Shown here one piece after another: positions 1 to 10,641 of a stretch of DNA of 64,000 nt. The notes under the pieces were generated by a model. It ran no database searches, was not told the DNA's origin, and saw only the letters and a program-made list of their open reading frames with translations. Origin of the DNA: Sphingomonas sp. 28-63-12 (GTDB taxonomy: Bacteria; Pseudomonadota; Alphaproteobacteria; Sphingomonadales; Sphingomonadaceae); assembly GCA_002281535.1 (NCBI GenBank), contig NCGD01000016.1, positions 62,001 to 126,000 on the forward strand, read 5' to 3'. Both the position numbers and the translations under genes were made by a program. Within the stretch, counting starts at the first letter, position 1. Each line of letters begins with the position of its first letter.

Positions 1-95
1 TAGCCCTGGCGCGCACGCTTGGCGGTGAAAACCCGAGTGCCGGGAATGTCCTCGAGCTCGGCGAGATATTGATGGATGTCGGTGGGGCCGGTCAT
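1..95 (-). CDS. ligA: Protocatechuate 4,5-dioxygenase alpha (small) subunit, 3' part outside window
   Basis: Only the first 31 codons are present; the gene runs off the left edge. The visible peptide (MTGPTDIHQYLAELEDIPG, then TRVFTAKRARQGY) matches the start of LigA, the small subunit of the extradiol dioxygenase that opens protocatechuate between C4 and C5. The start ATG overlaps the stop of ligJ by four bases (ATGA), so the two are translationally coupled. The catalytic beta subunit LigB would be expected just beyond the window. The identity rests on a short N-terminus but agrees with the four lig genes next to it. Confidence 0.85.
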   Translation of the reverse strand, partial: MTGPTDIHQYLAELEDIPGTRVFTAKRARQG

Positions 96-1117
96 CGGCC
101 TTTCTCCTTCAACAGGGCATCAAGCCGCGGGAACACGCGCCGGGCATTGCCTTCAAAAATGGCGTGACGCTCGGCATCTGAAATCGCCAATGCGTCGACA
201 TAGCGCTTGGTATCATCGAAATATTGCCCGGTGGTCGGATCGATCCCGCGCACCGCGCCCACCATTTCCGACCCGAACAGGATGTTCTTGTTGGCGATCA
301 CATCGGCGAGCAGGTTGATGCCCGGCTGGTGGTAGACACAGGTATCGAAAAACACATTGTTCATGACATGCCCGGCGAGATCAGGTTTGTTGAGCATATC
401 GGCCAACCCGCGATAACGGCCCCAATGATAGGGAACTGCGCCGCCGCCATGCGGGATGATGAAGCGCAGCGTAGGGAAATCGGCGAACAGATCGCCTTCG
501 ATCAGCTGCATGAAGGCAATCGTGTCGGCCGCGATGTAATAAGCGCCGGTCGCATGGAGCCCGGGATTGCAGCTGCCCGAGACATGGATCATCGCCGGCA
601 CGTCCAACTCGATCATTTTTTCGTAGAATGGATACCAGAAGCGATCGGTGAGTGGCGGTGATGTGAAATGGCCGCCGCCCGGATCGGGGTTGAGGTTGCA
701 ACCGACAAAGCCAAGCTGGGTCACGCAACGCTCGAGCTCTTCGATCGAACCGCCAATGCCCGCATTGGGGTTTTGCGGCAGCATACAGACGCCGGCGAAG
801 ATGTCGGGATAGAGCGCGACGCAGCGCGCGATTAGATCGTTATTGGCACGCGACCAGGCGGTCGACATGCGTTCGTCGCCGACATGGTGCGCCATCGCCG
901 AGGCGCGCGGCGAGAAGATCGTCATATCGGCGCCGCGTTCCCTGAGCAGCCGGATCTGGTTGGCCTCCAGCGTGTCGCGAATCTCGTCGTCGCTGATTGC
1001 CGGATAGGGGGGCGGCGCATTGCCCGCCTTGAACGTCACCTTTTGCGCGTCGCGCCATTCATTATGCGCGGTCGGTGCCGTCGTATAATGGCCGTGACAG
1101 TCGATGATCATCGTCAT
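92..1117 (-). CDS. ligJ: 4-oxalomesaconate hydratase
   Basis: A 341-residue amidohydrolase-fold protein, the same length as I recall for LigJ of Sphingobium SYK-6. It hydrates 4-oxalomesaconate to 4-carboxy-4-hydroxy-2-oxoadipate in the protocatechuate 4,5-cleavage pathway. The N-terminal metal-binding DCHGHYTTAP motif (His-x-His), the IHVSG strand around residue 180 and the PHGGG metal ligand region around 225 are all visible. Its ATG overlaps the stop of the upstream DUF1932 gene (ATGA), and its own stop overlaps the ligA start, so it sits in the middle of a tightly coupled operon read leftward from the LysR gene. Confidence 0.92.
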   Translation of the reverse strand: MTMIIDCHGHYTTAPTAHNEWRDAQKVTFKAGNAPPPYPAISDDEIRDTLEANQIRLLRERGADMTIFSPRASAMAHHVGDERMSTAWSRANNDLIARCVALYPDIFAGVCMLPQNPNAGIGGSIEELERCVTQLGFVGCNLNPDPGGGHFTSPPLTDRFWYPFYEKMIELDVPAMIHVSGSCNPGLHATGAYYIAADTIAFMQLIEGDLFADFPTLRFIIPHGGGAVPYHWGRYRGLADMLNKPDLAGHVMNNVFFDTCVYHQPGINLLADVIANKNILFGSEMVGAVRGIDPTTGQYFDDTKRYVDALAISDAERHAIFEGNARRVFPRLDALLKEKGR

Positions 1118-2124
1118 GGCTGACTTTCCCCCATCCGAACGTCCACCCTCCTGACGTCCTTCCCCCCAGGGAACGCTGCAGCCTCCGGCGTTGGATGCCC
1201 GCCGGGGACGCGTGCGGCGCCGCCCTGCGCTGTTGCGTCAGGAAGAGGTCGCGTGACGGGTGCGGCAAGGGCCAGGGCGGCGAGCTTGGCGGGCAAGCCT
1301 GCGGCCGGCACGATGCCCAGCGCGCCCAACGCCCGCTGCCGTTCCGCCGTGCTGCGCGACATCTGGCTGCCGGTGCCGAGTGTGTCGAGCGTTTTGACGA
1401 CTTCCTCCATCTCGGCAGCGCGGCGGGTGCCGTGTGCGAGCATGCGATCAAGATTATAGTCGGCGCGAAAGCCCCAGTCAGCGCCCGGCCAGCTCGCGTC
1501 GAGCGAGGCGATAACCTCATCGAGCACGCCTGCCTGCTCGGCGGCGAGGACGCATTCGGCGGTCAGCGCCTCGATCCCCTTGACCATGACCGAGCGGATC
1601 ATCTTGATCGCCGAGGCCCGGCCAATGTCGCCAGGAACGATGCGGACGTTCGAGAATCCCAGTTGGGTCAGCGCGGCTGCACCAGCCGATGCGTGCCGCC
1701 CGCTGACCAGCAGCGGTACGGCCAGCCGCGCCGGTTCGACCGGTGACATTACCGCCACGTCGACATAGAGTCCGCCAGCGCCCTCAATCAGCGCGCCCGC
1801 AGCCCGCTTGGTATGGGGGGAAACGCTGTTCATGTCGAACCAAAGACTGGCGGCGCTGATCGATTCTGCCGCCGCCTGCGCAACCGCCAGGGCCTGGTCT
1901 GCCGTCACCAGTGAAATGATGCAGCCCGGCCCGCTAACGGCATCGGCGAGCGTTGCACATTGGTTGACATCATGCGCGCGCAGGGTCTGCGCCATCGCGC
2001 TGCGATACAGCGGCTGATCGAGCTTGATGTCATAGGCCCGCACAGCCGCGCCAACTCCACGCCAGCCCGGCGCAAAAGTCGACGCAGCCTCGCCAAAACC
2101 GATCGTAGCAATATCCAATGTCAT
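1114..2124 (-). CDS. NAD(P)-binding 3-hydroxyisobutyrate/6-phosphogluconate dehydrogenase-like protein with DUF1932 domain
   Basis: A 336-residue protein. The N-terminus has a Rossmann nucleotide-binding loop (IGFGEAAS, residues 8-15). The middle has the dehydrogenase helix around IKMIRSVMVKGIEALTAE, and the DUF1932 domain follows at about 190-265 (ending near SQMSRSTAERQRALGALG). The last ~65 residues are Ala/Pro/Gly-rich and extend beyond the usual end of the family, which could be a natural tail or a frameshift read-through. It lies 12 bp after the LysR stop and overlaps ligJ by ATGA. Its substrate is unknown. It is not the 4-carboxy-2-hydroxymuconate semialdehyde dehydrogenase LigC, which belongs to a different (Gfo/Idh) family and is not in this window. 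Confidence 0.8.
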   Translation of the reverse strand: MTLDIATIGFGEAASTFAPGWRGVGAAVRAYDIKLDQPLYRSAMAQTLRAHDVNQCATLADAVSGPGCIISLVTADQALAVAQAAAESISAASLWFDMNSVSPHTKRAAGALIEGAGGLYVDVAVMSPVEPARLAVPLLVSGRHASAGAAALTQLGFSNVRIVPGDIGRASAIKMIRSVMVKGIEALTAECVLAAEQAGVLDEVIASLDASWPGADWGFRADYNLDRMLAHGTRRAAEMEEVVKTLDTLGTGSQMSRSTAERQRALGALGIVPAAGLPAKLAALALAAPVTRPLPDATAQGGAARVPGGHPTPEAAAFPGGKDVRRVDVRMGESQP

Positions 2125-2136
2125 CGTGACCCACGC

Positions 2137-3396
2137 CTAGGCTGAGGGGGATAGTCGCGGCCAATCGGATTGCTCGATCACATATTCATTTTCCGACAAT
2201 GTTGATGATTTGGCAGCGTCGATCACCAGATTGAGAAAATGCGATTGCAATGCCGTGGGTCGCCACCCGGCGCGGGTGGTGATGCCGATGTTGCGGACGC
2301 TGTCTGCGACCGGCGGGCCGATCCGCTGCAGCACGCGCGCCTCGATTTCCAGCGCCACCTGGGCGGGCGATAGCAACGTCAGAAAGTCGGTCCCGCGCAG
2401 CACGCCACGGATCATCAGTACCGATCCGCATTCGAGTGGCGCAGTTGGCAGCGGCCGGCCGGCGAAAATCGTTTCCCATTGCCGCCTGAGCGGTGTCGCA
2501 TCGCGCCCCACGATCCAGGGATAATGCGCGAGATCGTCAAGCGACGGATTGGCGATAGCGGCCAGTGGGTGCCCGAAGCGGCCGACCACCACCAGTTGAT
2601 CCATGAAGAGGGGATGCTGTTCCAGATCGGCCGGGGGCTCAGGGCGCAGCGCCCCGATCATCATGTCGATCACCCCGTCGCGCAGCGGGTCGACCAGTTC
2701 GCGCCAGGCGCCTTCGACGATGTCGGTGGTGACCGACGGTGCGGTGCGCGACAGCTGTGTGATCGCGCGGGGCAACAACAGCGCCCGCGACAAGGGCATG
2801 GCGCCAATGGTAATTCTGGTGCCACCTTCGGCAAGATCAGGGCGCATTTCAACCAGTGCGGCGGCAATCTCGTTGGCGGCAAGCCTTACGCCGCGCGCCA
2901 GCCGGCGGCCCGCACCCGTCAACGCCACCCCGCGCCCGCGCCGTTCAATCAGCGCAATCGCCGATAGTTGTTCGAGATCTCGGACCGCACGGTGCAGCGC
3001 CGGTTGCGACAGGCCGGTGGCCAGCGCTGCGGCAACAAAGCTGCCGCTGTCCGCCAATTGAAGAAAAGCGCGTAACTGCGTGGCGGTCATCAATTGTTCG
3101 GGCCGAGCAAAACCCCGGGCCCCGCGCGCGGCGCTGCGAGCAGCATGGGCAAGATGTGCAAAGGCCATTGATGATCGCTCAGTCAGGATCGCGCCTTCGG
3201 CCGTTGCCCGCACGCCGTCCGACCGCCGGTCGAACAGCCGCACACCCAGTTGCCGCTCCAGCTTGGCCAGGCCCTGTGTCAAGGCGGGCTGCGACAGGCT
3301 CACGGCATCGGCCCCGGCGCTCATGCTGCCGCGCGTAACGATGGCGGATAATGATCGCAAATGCCGCAAATTGAGGTCGAAGGGATTAACGCTCAT
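2137..3396 (-). CDS. LysR-type regulator with two tandem HTH domains, likely controlling the lig genes
   Basis: At 419 residues it is about 100 longer than a standard LysR protein. It appears to carry two winged-HTH domains in a row: residues ~8-67 (LRHLRSLSAIVTRGSMSAGA, then LSQPALTQGLAKLERQLGV) and ~104-165 (MTATQLRAFLQLADSGSFVA, then LSQPALHRAVRDLEQLS). A single substrate-sensing domain follows at about 190-395. It is the first gene of the leftward lig operon and is divergent from ligK, the usual layout for a regulator of this pathway. The likely inducer is protocatechuate or a ring-cleavage intermediate; that is inference. Confidence 0.88.
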   Translation of the reverse strand: MSVNPFDLNLRHLRSLSAIVTRGSMSAGADAVSLSQPALTQGLAKLERQLGVRLFDRRSDGVRATAEGAILTERSSMAFAHLAHAARSAARGARGFARPEQLMTATQLRAFLQLADSGSFVAAALATGLSQPALHRAVRDLEQLSAIALIERRGRGVALTGAGRRLARGVRLAANEIAAALVEMRPDLAEGGTRITIGAMPLSRALLLPRAITQLSRTAPSVTTDIVEGAWRELVDPLRDGVIDMMIGALRPEPPADLEQHPLFMDQLVVVGRFGHPLAAIANPSLDDLAHYPWIVGRDATPLRRQWETIFAGRPLPTAPLECGSVLMIRGVLRGTDFLTLLSPAQVALEIEARVLQRIGPPVADSVRNIGITTRAGWRPTALQSHFLNLVIDAAKSSTLSENEYVIEQSDWPRLSPSA

Positions 3397-3494
3397 GACG
3401 ATCCATCGTAAAAACTTATTGCTTGGCTACAATTGTTAGTTGTGCGGCCCCGGGTCAACCGCCATCCCAACCTGTCAGCCAAGGGGAGAGCATT
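3397..3494. promoter_or_regulatory. Divergent control region between the LysR operon and ligKUI
   Basis: This 98-bp gap separates two divergent operons, so it must hold both promoters. It contains a perfect 8-bp palindrome ACAATTGT (3429-3436) in an AT-rich patch, a plausible part of a LysR binding site. No -35/-10 boxes are assigned. Confidence 0.5.
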
Positions 3495-4161
3495 TTGTCC
3501 GGACTGGTCATACGCACGATAGTGCGTGCCGACGCTGCTGTTGTTGACGGCTTGGCTGCGGCCGGCGTTGCCACGGTGCATGAATCGCAGGGCCGCACCG
3601 GGCTGCTGGCGGCGCATCTGCGGCCAATCTATCGCGGCGCGCGAATTGCGGGATCGGCCGTCACGATCTCAGCACCGCCCGGTGATAATTGGATGCTGCA
3701 TGTCGCGATCGAGCAATTGCAGCCTGGTGATATTCTGGTGCTCAGCCCCACCAGCCCCTGCGAGGACGGCTATTTTGGCGATCTGCTGGCGACATCGGCG
3801 ATGGCGCGCGGCTGTCGCGGACTGGTGATCGACGCCGGTGTGCGCGATGTGCGCGACCTAACGGAAATGGGATTTCCGGTCTGGTCGAAAGCGGTGTTCG
3901 CGCAAGGGACGGTCAAGGCTACGCTCGGTTCGGTCAATGTGCCGATCGTCTGCGCGGGCGCGGCGATCGAGGCTGGCGACGTGATCGTCGCGGACGATGA
4001 TGGGGTCTGCGTGGTCAAGCGTGCCGATGCTCCTGCCGTCCTCGCCAAGGCGCGCGAGCGCGAAGCGAATGAACTGGCCAAGCGTCAGCGGTTGGCAGCC
4101 GGGGAGCTGGGACTCGATATCTATGATATGCGCGCCAAGCTGGCGGCGATGGGCCTGAAAT

Positions 4162-4169
<8 letters not shown>
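3495..4169 (+). CDS. ligK: 4-carboxy-4-hydroxy-2-oxoadipate aldolase
   Basis: An RraA/HMG-aldolase-fold protein that splits 4-carboxy-4-hydroxy-2-oxoadipate into pyruvate and oxaloacetate, the last step of the 4,5-cleavage pathway. The TTG at 3495 is chosen as start because AGGGGAGAG (3482-3490) sits just upstream and because it gives 224 residues, close to the family length (about 228); the longer frame from 3423 adds 24 unconserved residues. Family motifs include [35 protein letters not shown] and [10 protein letters not shown]. It is first in the ligK-ligU-ligI operon and overlaps ligU by 8 bp. Confidence 0.93.
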
Positions 4170-6083
<1,914 letters not shown>

Positions 6084-6102
6084 GGCGGCCCCGACGGCCG
6101 CC
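6084..6102. terminator. Hairpin between convergent ligI and aldehyde dehydrogenase genes
   Basis: GGCGGCC (6084-6090) pairs perfectly with GGCCGCC (6096-6102) around a 5-base loop. It fills the short gap between two convergent genes, so it could stop transcription from both sides. There is no long T tract, so the termination mechanism is uncertain. Confidence 0.6.
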
Positions 6103-6106
6103 CCTC

Positions 6107-7555
6107 TCAAATCGGATAATGGACCGGCAGCGTGTCGATCGTGATCCAGCGCAACTCGGTGAATTCGGCGATTCCGGCCTTGCCGCCAAACCGGCCATAG
6201 CCGGAGGCTTTGACGCCGCCGAACGGCATCTGGGCCTCGTCATGCACGGTGGGTCCGTTGATGTGGCACATTCCCGTCTCCAGCCGCGCCGCGACGCGCA
6301 GCCCGCGCGAGGTATCGCCGGTAAAGACCGATGCGGTCAGGCCGTATTCGGTATCATTGGCAACGCGGATCGCCTCCTCCTCGTCCTTCACTCGGATGAT
6401 GCCCGTGATCGGACCGAAGCTTTCGTCGCCATAGAGCGCCATGGCAGCCGTGACATGATCAACCACTGCCGCCGACAGGATGGTGCCATCGGGCTCGGCG
6501 GCACGGTGCAGCGTGCCACCCTTGGCAACCGCATCAGCGATCAGCCGCTCGACGGTGCTGGCCGCACTGGGATCGACCACCGAGCCGAGCGGGGTCGTGC
6601 CGGCGCGAGGATCGCCCGCCTTCAATGTCATCATTTTGGCGACGAACGCCCCGACAAACTGGTCGGCAATGGCCTCCACGACGATGATCTTCTCGGTCGA
6701 CATGCAGATCTGGCCTGAATTCATATACGCGCCGAACGCTGCCGCTGCGACCGCTTCGCCGATATCGGCGTCTTCCAGCACGATCAGCGGCGCCTTGCCG
6801 CCGAGTTCGAGCAGTGCTGGCTTGAGCTCCTCGCCGCACAACCGTCCGATAATCCGCCCGACCTTGGTCGATCCGGTGAAGTTGACGCGGCGCACCGCCT
6901 TGTGCCGCACCAGCGCTTCGACGACCGCGGCCGCATCAGCGGGGGCATTGGTGACGACATTGACAACGCCGTCGGGCAGGCCGGCGTCGCGCAGCGCTTC
7001 GCCAATCAGCAAATGGGTGCGCGGGCACATTTCGGAAGCCTTGAGCACCACGGTGTTGCCACAGGCCAGCGGGGTGGCAACGGCGCGGACGCCCAGGATG
7101 ATCGGCGCGTTCCACGGTGCGATGCCCAGCACGACCCCCGCCGGCTGACGGATCGACATGGCAATGCAGCCCGGTCGGTCGGAAGGGATTGTCTCTCCCT
7201 GTACCTGCGTTGTCAGTGCCGCCGCCTCGCGCAGCATCGAGGTGGCAAGATGGACGTTGAACCCGCCCCAGCCCATTGTCGCGCCTGTTTCCGCCGCCAT
7301 CGCCGCGCAGATTTCCATGCTCCGGGCCTGAAGCGCATCGGCCGCTTTCATCAGCAGCGCCCGGCGCGCGTTGGGGCCAAGCACTGCCCAGGCGGGGAAG
7401 GCAGCCGCGGCCGCATCGACCGCGGCCATCGCATCGGCCACCGAAGCTGCGGCCGCGCGTGTCGCCACCGCGCCGGTGATCGGGTCGATCCGGTCATAGG
7501 TCGTGCCGTCGCTTGCGGCGACGTCTCGATTGCCGATCATCATGGTCGCATCCAT
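6107..7555 (-). CDS. Aromatic aldehyde dehydrogenase (benzaldehyde/vanillin/salicylaldehyde type)
   Basis: A 482-residue NAD(P)-dependent aldehyde dehydrogenase. The start is set at the ATG at 7555, where GGGAGAG lies just upstream and the protein begins MDATMMIGNRDV; the frame is open further upstream but overlaps the decarboxylase gene. Visible motifs are APWNAPIILG, FTGSTKVGR, LELGGKAPLIV (catalytic Glu) and MNSGQICMSTEK (catalytic Cys). It follows the benzoylformate decarboxylase-like gene by 55 bp on the same strand. Together they could convert an arylglyoxylate to an aryl aldehyde and then an aryl acid. The exact aldehyde cannot be told from sequence. Confidence 0.88.
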   Translation of the reverse strand: MDATMMIGNRDVAASDGTTYDRIDPITGAVATRAAAASVADAMAAVDAAAAAFPAWAVLGPNARRALLMKAADALQARSMEICAAMAAETGATMGWGGFNVHLATSMLREAAALTTQVQGETIPSDRPGCIAMSIRQPAGVVLGIAPWNAPIILGVRAVATPLACGNTVVLKASEMCPRTHLLIGEALRDAGLPDGVVNVVTNAPADAAAVVEALVRHKAVRRVNFTGSTKVGRIIGRLCGEELKPALLELGGKAPLIVLEDADIGEAVAAAAFGAYMNSGQICMSTEKIIVVEAIADQFVGAFVAKMMTLKAGDPRAGTTPLGSVVDPSAASTVERLIADAVAKGGTLHRAAEPDGTILSAAVVDHVTAAMALYGDESFGPITGIIRVKDEEEAIRVANDTEYGLTASVFTGDTSRGLRVAARLETGMCHINGPTVHDEAQMPFGGVKASGYGRFGGKAGIAEFTELRWITIDTLPVHYPI

Positions 7556-7610
7556 CTTTTCTCTCCCGGAGGTGGCTTCGATAGCTTGGTCGGGCGTCAC
7601 TGGGTCGCGT

Positions 7611-9197
7611 TCAAGCGACGCAGACTTCGATAAGATTGGGTCGGTCGCCGTCAAACGCCGACTGAAGGGCGATGTCGAGCGCATCTGCGTGCGCCACTTT
7701 TCGGGCCGATAATCCTTGCGCCACCGCCAGTGCGCAAAAGTCGATATCGGGTAATTCAGTGCCGATGGTCTGCTCCAGGGCAAACACATGTCCGAAATCG
7801 ACCAGCGCCTGATAACGGCGATTCTTGACGATGATGAAGGTGATTGGCAGCCCGATCTGTGCCGCCGACCATAATCCCTGGATCGCATACATGCTCGATC
7901 CGTCGCCCAGCAACGCGATGATGGGCGTGCCCGGCTTGCCGAGCGCGATGCCGATCGCGGCCGGCAGGCCGTGGCCCAGCCCGCCACTCGCGCAGGTGTA
8001 AAAGCCGTCTGGGACCAGGATCGGGAGATGATCGTGCATCGGACCCCGCGTGGTGGGCGCTTCTTCGACGATGATCGCGCCGGATGGCCGCCGTGCCGCA
8101 ATGCGGTCCATCAGCAAACGGTCAGTGAGTATCGTCCGGTCGATGGTCGGCGGAGCGGGACGCGGCCGCGGTGCGGTGCGCGCTGGCGGGTTGGGGCCTG
8201 CAAGCAGTGCGGTGAGCGCGGGCTTCATGCTGGTGATGATCGCATCGCCGACAGGAGCATAGCTGGCTAGTGCCGGATCGTCGGTCAGCAGGATCGCGCG
8301 GGTATGGTCGGGCAGATGCGGCCCGTCGCTTTCAGTGTGATAGAGTGATAGCGGTCCGCCGAGCACGACGACGAGATCATGCCCGTCAAGCGCGTCAACG
8401 ATGCCCGCGCGCGCCGCTGGCAGGAAGCCTGCGAAAAGCCGATGATCTTCTGGAAAGCTGGCGCGGGCATTGAATGGCGCTGCCCATACGGCGGCATTGT
8501 GGCGTTCGGCCAGCGCAATCACCTGATCCCAGGCATTGTCGCGAGCGATTCCGGCCCCAACGACCAGCGCGGGATGTTTGGCCTTTGCCAGCGCCTCGGC
8601 AACGTCGGCGAGCAACGCAGCGTCACCCGCGATTACGCGACTGACGTGCCGGATCGGCACCGGTTCGCCTGGCCGATCCCAGTCATCGACCGGGATCGAC
8701 ACGAACACAGGCCCGAACGGCGGTGTCATCGCGACATGGATGGCACGGGCAATCGCGACTGGGATATCCGCAGCGCGCGCCGGTTCCGCCGAATATTTGA
8801 CGAACGGCTTAGGAAAATCGGCCGCGCCTTCGGCGAACAGGAAGGGCTGGTAAGGCAGGATCGATCGCGCCTGCTGTCCGGCAGTGATCACCAGCGGCGT
8901 GTAATTGCGATAGGCGGTGAAGATATTGCCCAGCGCATGGCCAACCCCGGCCGAGCTGTGAAGGTTGACCAGTACGGGTTGCCGTGTCGCTTGCGAGAAA
9001 CCGTCGGCCATGCCGACCACAATCGATTCCTGCAGGCCGAGCACATAGCGAAAATCATCGGGAAAATCCCGAAACATCGGCAATTCGGTCGAGCCCGGAT
9101 TGCCGAACACCGTGGTCATGCCATGTGCACGCAGTAGGGCGATCGTTACCTCGCGCACCGTTCCGCCGGTCGCCAATGTTGCGGTGCTTCCATCCAT
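7611..9197 (-). CDS. Benzoylformate decarboxylase-like ThDP enzyme
   Basis: At 528 residues it has the same length as Pseudomonas putida MdlC. Catalytic positions of that enzyme appear at a constant offset of +10: Ser36 in GNPGSTEL (Ser26), Glu57 in LGLQES (Glu47) and His80 in VNLHSSAGVGHA (His70). A histidine in LSLYHTESDG fits His281. The thiamine-diphosphate motif LLGDGSSMYAIQGLW is near residue 430. It decarboxylates a 2-oxo acid with an aryl group, probably phenylglyoxylate or a hydroxylated form. It is first in a two-gene unit with the aldehyde dehydrogenase. Other ThDP decarboxylases of this clade cannot be excluded. Confidence 0.85.
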   Translation of the reverse strand: MDGSTATLATGGTVREVTIALLRAHGMTTVFGNPGSTELPMFRDFPDDFRYVLGLQESIVVGMADGFSQATRQPVLVNLHSSAGVGHALGNIFTAYRNYTPLVITAGQQARSILPYQPFLFAEGAADFPKPFVKYSAEPARAADIPVAIARAIHVAMTPPFGPVFVSIPVDDWDRPGEPVPIRHVSRVIAGDAALLADVAEALAKAKHPALVVGAGIARDNAWDQVIALAERHNAAVWAAPFNARASFPEDHRLFAGFLPAARAGIVDALDGHDLVVVLGGPLSLYHTESDGPHLPDHTRAILLTDDPALASYAPVGDAIITSMKPALTALLAGPNPPARTAPRPRPAPPTIDRTILTDRLLMDRIAARRPSGAIIVEEAPTTRGPMHDHLPILVPDGFYTCASGGLGHGLPAAIGIALGKPGTPIIALLGDGSSMYAIQGLWSAAQIGLPITFIIVKNRRYQALVDFGHVFALEQTIGTELPDIDFCALAVAQGLSARKVAHADALDIALQSAFDGDRPNLIEVCVA

Positions 9198-9418
9198 CGA
9201 TCGCGGGCATAGCGGGTTAAGACTTCACCAGGTATTGAATCTGCGATCGGGCCTTTGGAGTTTAGGCAGCGTAACGGTCAGGGGTCGCCCCGGTTTTGGA
9301 GCAGATCTGTGCCAATTTCGAGTTTTAAGCAGTGGCGCAGCCCAATCAGGGCGCCCCAGAGAAGCTACGCGGTTAGGGTAGGTTGATGAAAGCGGCCGCC
9401 CGTCCCGTTGGATGCCAC
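9198..9418. other. Intergenic region, no recognised gene
   Basis: This 221-bp stretch separates two leftward genes. It holds the promoter region of the decarboxylase unit. A short open stretch on the minus strand (9228-9350) could be the tail of a lost gene, but no family was recognised. Confidence 0.5.
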
Positions 9419-10570
9419 CTAATCGGCGGCGGAACCGAGGATCAGCGTTGCCTGGCTCGACAGTGTCCCGCCATTGCCATGCGCCAGCGCCAATTCGACG
9501 CCGTCAATTTGTGACGCTGCCTCGCCGCGCAACTGGCGCACGGCCTCGGTGATCGCGAGCAGGCCGTACATGCCCGGGTGCGCGCAGGAAAGGCCGCCGC
9601 CATTGGTGTTGACCGGCAGCACGCCGCCTGGGCCAATCGCCCCGCCCGATACGAAACGGCCGCCCTCGCCCTTGGGGCAAAACCCCAGGTCCTCAAGGAA
9701 CAGGATCGTGTTGATCGTGAAGGCGTCATAGAGGGAGACGACGTCGATATCGCCGGGTCCAACGCCTGCCATCGCGTAGGCGCGGCGACCCGATTCGGCG
9801 GCGGCGGTAACGGTCAGGTCCGGCATTGCCGTGATGTCATTATGATCCGTCGCGGCGGCTGCCCCCAGCACATAGACGGGGGCTCGCCTGAGATCACGGG
9901 CGCGGTCGGCGCGGGTCAGGACGATCGCTGCAGCGCCATCGGTGACGAGGCAGCAGTCGCGGGCCGATAAGGGAGAACTGATGATCCGCGCATTAAGGCA
10001 GTCCCCGATGGTCAGCGGGCCTTTGGCAAAGGCTTCCGGGTTGTGGTTCGCCCAGCCGCGCGCCGCGACGGCAACCTCGGCCAGCTGTTCGCGGGTCGTG
10101 CCATATTGATGCATGTGGCGCGCGGCCGCGAGCGCATAGCTGCTGACTGGAAAGAGCGGCTGATAGGGAGCTTCCCAGCTCGAACTTCGGGCCGCCGATA
10201 CCAGCTTGCCGCCCGCACCGCTGCGCTGGTTCGATCCATGCGCAATCAGCGCGACGTCGATCATCCCGGCATCCAGCATGGCCGCGGCCGTGATGACATG
10301 GCTGATGAAGGCCGACCCGCCCGTGCGGTTATTGTCGGTAAAACGGGGCCGCAGCCCCAAAACCTGTGCAAAGGTCAGCCCGGCAAGGAAATCATCAGGG
10401 GTGCAGATAAACAGCGCATCGACCTCGGCCAACGCGACACCCGCATCCGCGAGCGCGATCTGCGACGCTTTTGCCGCCAGCTCCATCGAACTCCAGCCCG
10501 GCATTTCCCCAAGCCCGAAGGTCGATGCGCCGGCTATCGCGGTGCGCGCCCGCGGAAATTGTTCGGCCAT
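9419..10570 (-). CDS. SCP2/thiolase-fold protein, probably a DUF35-partnered aldolase or acyltransferase
   Basis: A 383-residue thiolase-superfamily protein. The start is the ATG at 10570, preceded by GGAG at a suitable distance; an upstream start at 10636 would overlap the divergent SDR promoter. The classical N-terminal nucleophile Cys is absent (NNRTGGSAF where thiolases have N..CASG), and the C-terminal HEAF motif is YDAF. The GGLSCAHPGMYG motif is kept. This pattern resembles Ltp2-type retro-aldolases of steroid side-chain degradation, which work with a DUF35 partner. Such a partner is encoded at 11438-11806. A biosynthetic or degradative thiolase is therefore less likely. Substrate unknown. 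Confidence 0.78.
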   Translation of the reverse strand: MAEQFPRARTAIAGASTFGLGEMPGWSSMELAAKASQIALADAGVALAEVDALFICTPDDFLAGLTFAQVLGLRPRFTDNNRTGGSAFISHVITAAAMLDAGMIDVALIAHGSNQRSGAGGKLVSAARSSSWEAPYQPLFPVSSYALAAARHMHQYGTTREQLAEVAVAARGWANHNPEAFAKGPLTIGDCLNARIISSPLSARDCCLVTDGAAAIVLTRADRARDLRRAPVYVLGAAAATDHNDITAMPDLTVTAAAESGRRAYAMAGVGPGDIDVVSLYDAFTINTILFLEDLGFCPKGEGGRFVSGGAIGPGGVLPVNTNGGGLSCAHPGMYGLLAITEAVRQLRGEAASQIDGVELALAHGNGGTLSSQATLILGSAAD

Positions 10571-10641
10571 CGTGATCTCCTGTCGGCTGTTGCCCTGCCT
10601 TGGTGGTGGGCTTAGCGCAGTCGGCGACAGGAGCAATGACG

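Noticed and set aside
9228..9350. Open stretch on the minus strand that might be a transposase or other gene remnant
   Set aside because: No family could be recognised and no terminal inverted repeats or target duplications were seen.
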